From: AP-15 sp963796155
GTDB taxonomy: Bacteria; Pseudomonadota; Alphaproteobacteria; ATCC43930; CGMCC-115725
NCBI GenBank assembly: GCA_963796155.1
Contig: CAWCKT010000013.1
Span: 85,579 to 149,578, forward strand
Reading direction: 5' to 3'
DNA: 64,000 bases
Every line of letters begins with the position of its first letter. Positions within the stretch are counted from its first letter, which is position 1. A model generated the notes under the pieces. It was not told where the DNA came from. It worked only from the letters and a program-made list of their open reading frames with translations, and searched no databases. The position numbers and the translations under genes are program-made. This document shows, one piece after another, positions 63,480-64,000 of the stretch.

Positions 63480-64000
63480 ATAGCCCCCGCACAACCACTC
63501 GGTCCGTCTACCCCATCCCGAGCGGTCACCCAACTGAGCCGATCCTGCCTCGATCGCGAATGACGGGTGCGGGGCATGACGCGTCGAACGCATGAGCGTC
63601 GGCCAGCGGCTGCTTTGGGGTCGAGAGCGGCCGGTGCGCCGCGTGCTGACCAGCCAAGCCGGCCGCGCGGCGATCGCCGAGGCCTTTATCCAGGAGCGAC
63701 GCGGCGCCAGCCACCATTACTTGACCACAGCAGGGCTGCATTAGTAGTCGAGATCGGCGCCGGTGATCGTCAAACTCGGCCACCAGGTGGTGCGCCAGCA
63801 GCCGCGGGTTCTGCCCGCACCCCGCGCACAGAACAGGAAATCGCTGTCAATTACCGAGGGCACAAAGCGCAAACGCTCGGCGGGCCGCGTGTCAAAAACG
63901 TGCCAGACTTTACCGCCGGTTCCTGCCATCGTTCTGCCCCCGGCTGCCGCAGCCGGCAGCCGGCCGATCGCAAAACTCGCCCGGATTCCAGGGCCTAAGC
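63480..64000. other. Window end, no gene recognised
   Basis: Short frames only: a plus-strand 50-codon frame (63592-63744, ending RRGASHHYLTTAGLH) and a minus-strand 62-codon frame (63741-63929). Neither has a ribosome site or known family. They may be parts of a degraded gene, consistent with the remnants on the other side of the AbiV/HEPN pair. Confidence 0.4.

Noticed and set aside
63592..63929. Two short frames at the right edge of the window
   Set aside because: No family recognised and no ribosome sites; may be pieces of a degraded gene but cannot be supported.

Overview
The window reads as chromosomal DNA of a high-GC alphaproteobacterium, most likely a Rhodospirillales-type soil or water organism. 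This rests on gene content and order: hslVU divergent from hisB-hisH-GNAT-hisA-hisF-hisE, purQ-purL-bolA-grxD, and the CtrA-pathway genes sciP and cckA. Many scattered CoA-linked and oxidative catabolic genes suggest a metabolically broad free-living heterotroph. No ribosomal RNA, plasmid or phage genes were found; one tRNA (Phe, GAA) lies at 52221.

Layout. 1-9.6 kb: a K+/H+ antiporter cut by the window edge, an Abhydrolase_10 protein, secreted proteins (OB-fold-like, single-HKD phospholipase D, YVTN propeller), an AtuA-like/DUF4387 pair beside remnants of a branched-chain amino acid ABC transporter, and small stress or envelope proteins (CsbD, lipoprotein). 9.7-15.9 kb: hslU, hslV and the his operon, ending with a HIT hydrolase. 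16-23 kb: a DUF5681 gene running into a palindromic repeat, then a CoA-pathway block (CaiB transferase; a thiolase-like protein with a DUF35 partner behind a strong promoter; class II aldolase) and an S9 peptidase. 23.3-29.5 kb: the AmmeMemoRadiSam genes (radical SAM enzyme divergent from a Memo-AMMECR1 fusion), then grxD, bolA, purL and purQ. 29.7-38.2 kb: an internally deleted amidohydrolase beside its intact paralogue, a CoA-binding/O-acetylhomoserine sulfhydrylase fusion, and an overlapping three-gene heparinase-MFS-toroid operon with AT-richer flanks. 39-44.4 kb: sciP, dksA, cckA and recA, with candidate CtrA and LexA sites. 44.4-51.8 kb: an LdtR-like MarR regulator, a frameshifted hybrid kinase, an EAL phosphodiesterase, and an MFS gene paired with a heme-oxygenase-like diiron protein. 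52.2-58.1 kb: tRNA-Phe and catabolic genes (CMD, flavin monooxygenase, ureidoglycolate lyase, damaged cupin, amidohydrolase, CmcJ-like). 58.1-64 kb: a remnant-rich accessory region holding a tandem Nudix fusion and a two-gene AbiV plus HEPN locus.

How the genes work together. The his and pur genes supply biosynthesis. GrxD-BolA is the usual Fe-S trafficking pair. SciP and CckA act at opposite ends of the CtrA cell-cycle pathway. The thiolase/DUF35 pair probably forms one enzyme. The AbiV/HEPN pair is the best candidate for an undescribed defence system.

Sequence quality. hisF, the hybrid kinase (twice), the HEPN gene, and the GIY-YIG and livF remnants are all broken by shifts equivalent to one extra base. 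This one-directional pattern suggests consensus insertion errors in at least some of them, so 'broken' genes should be checked against reads first. No tools were available: family calls rest on reading translated sequence and motifs, and were not confirmed by searches.
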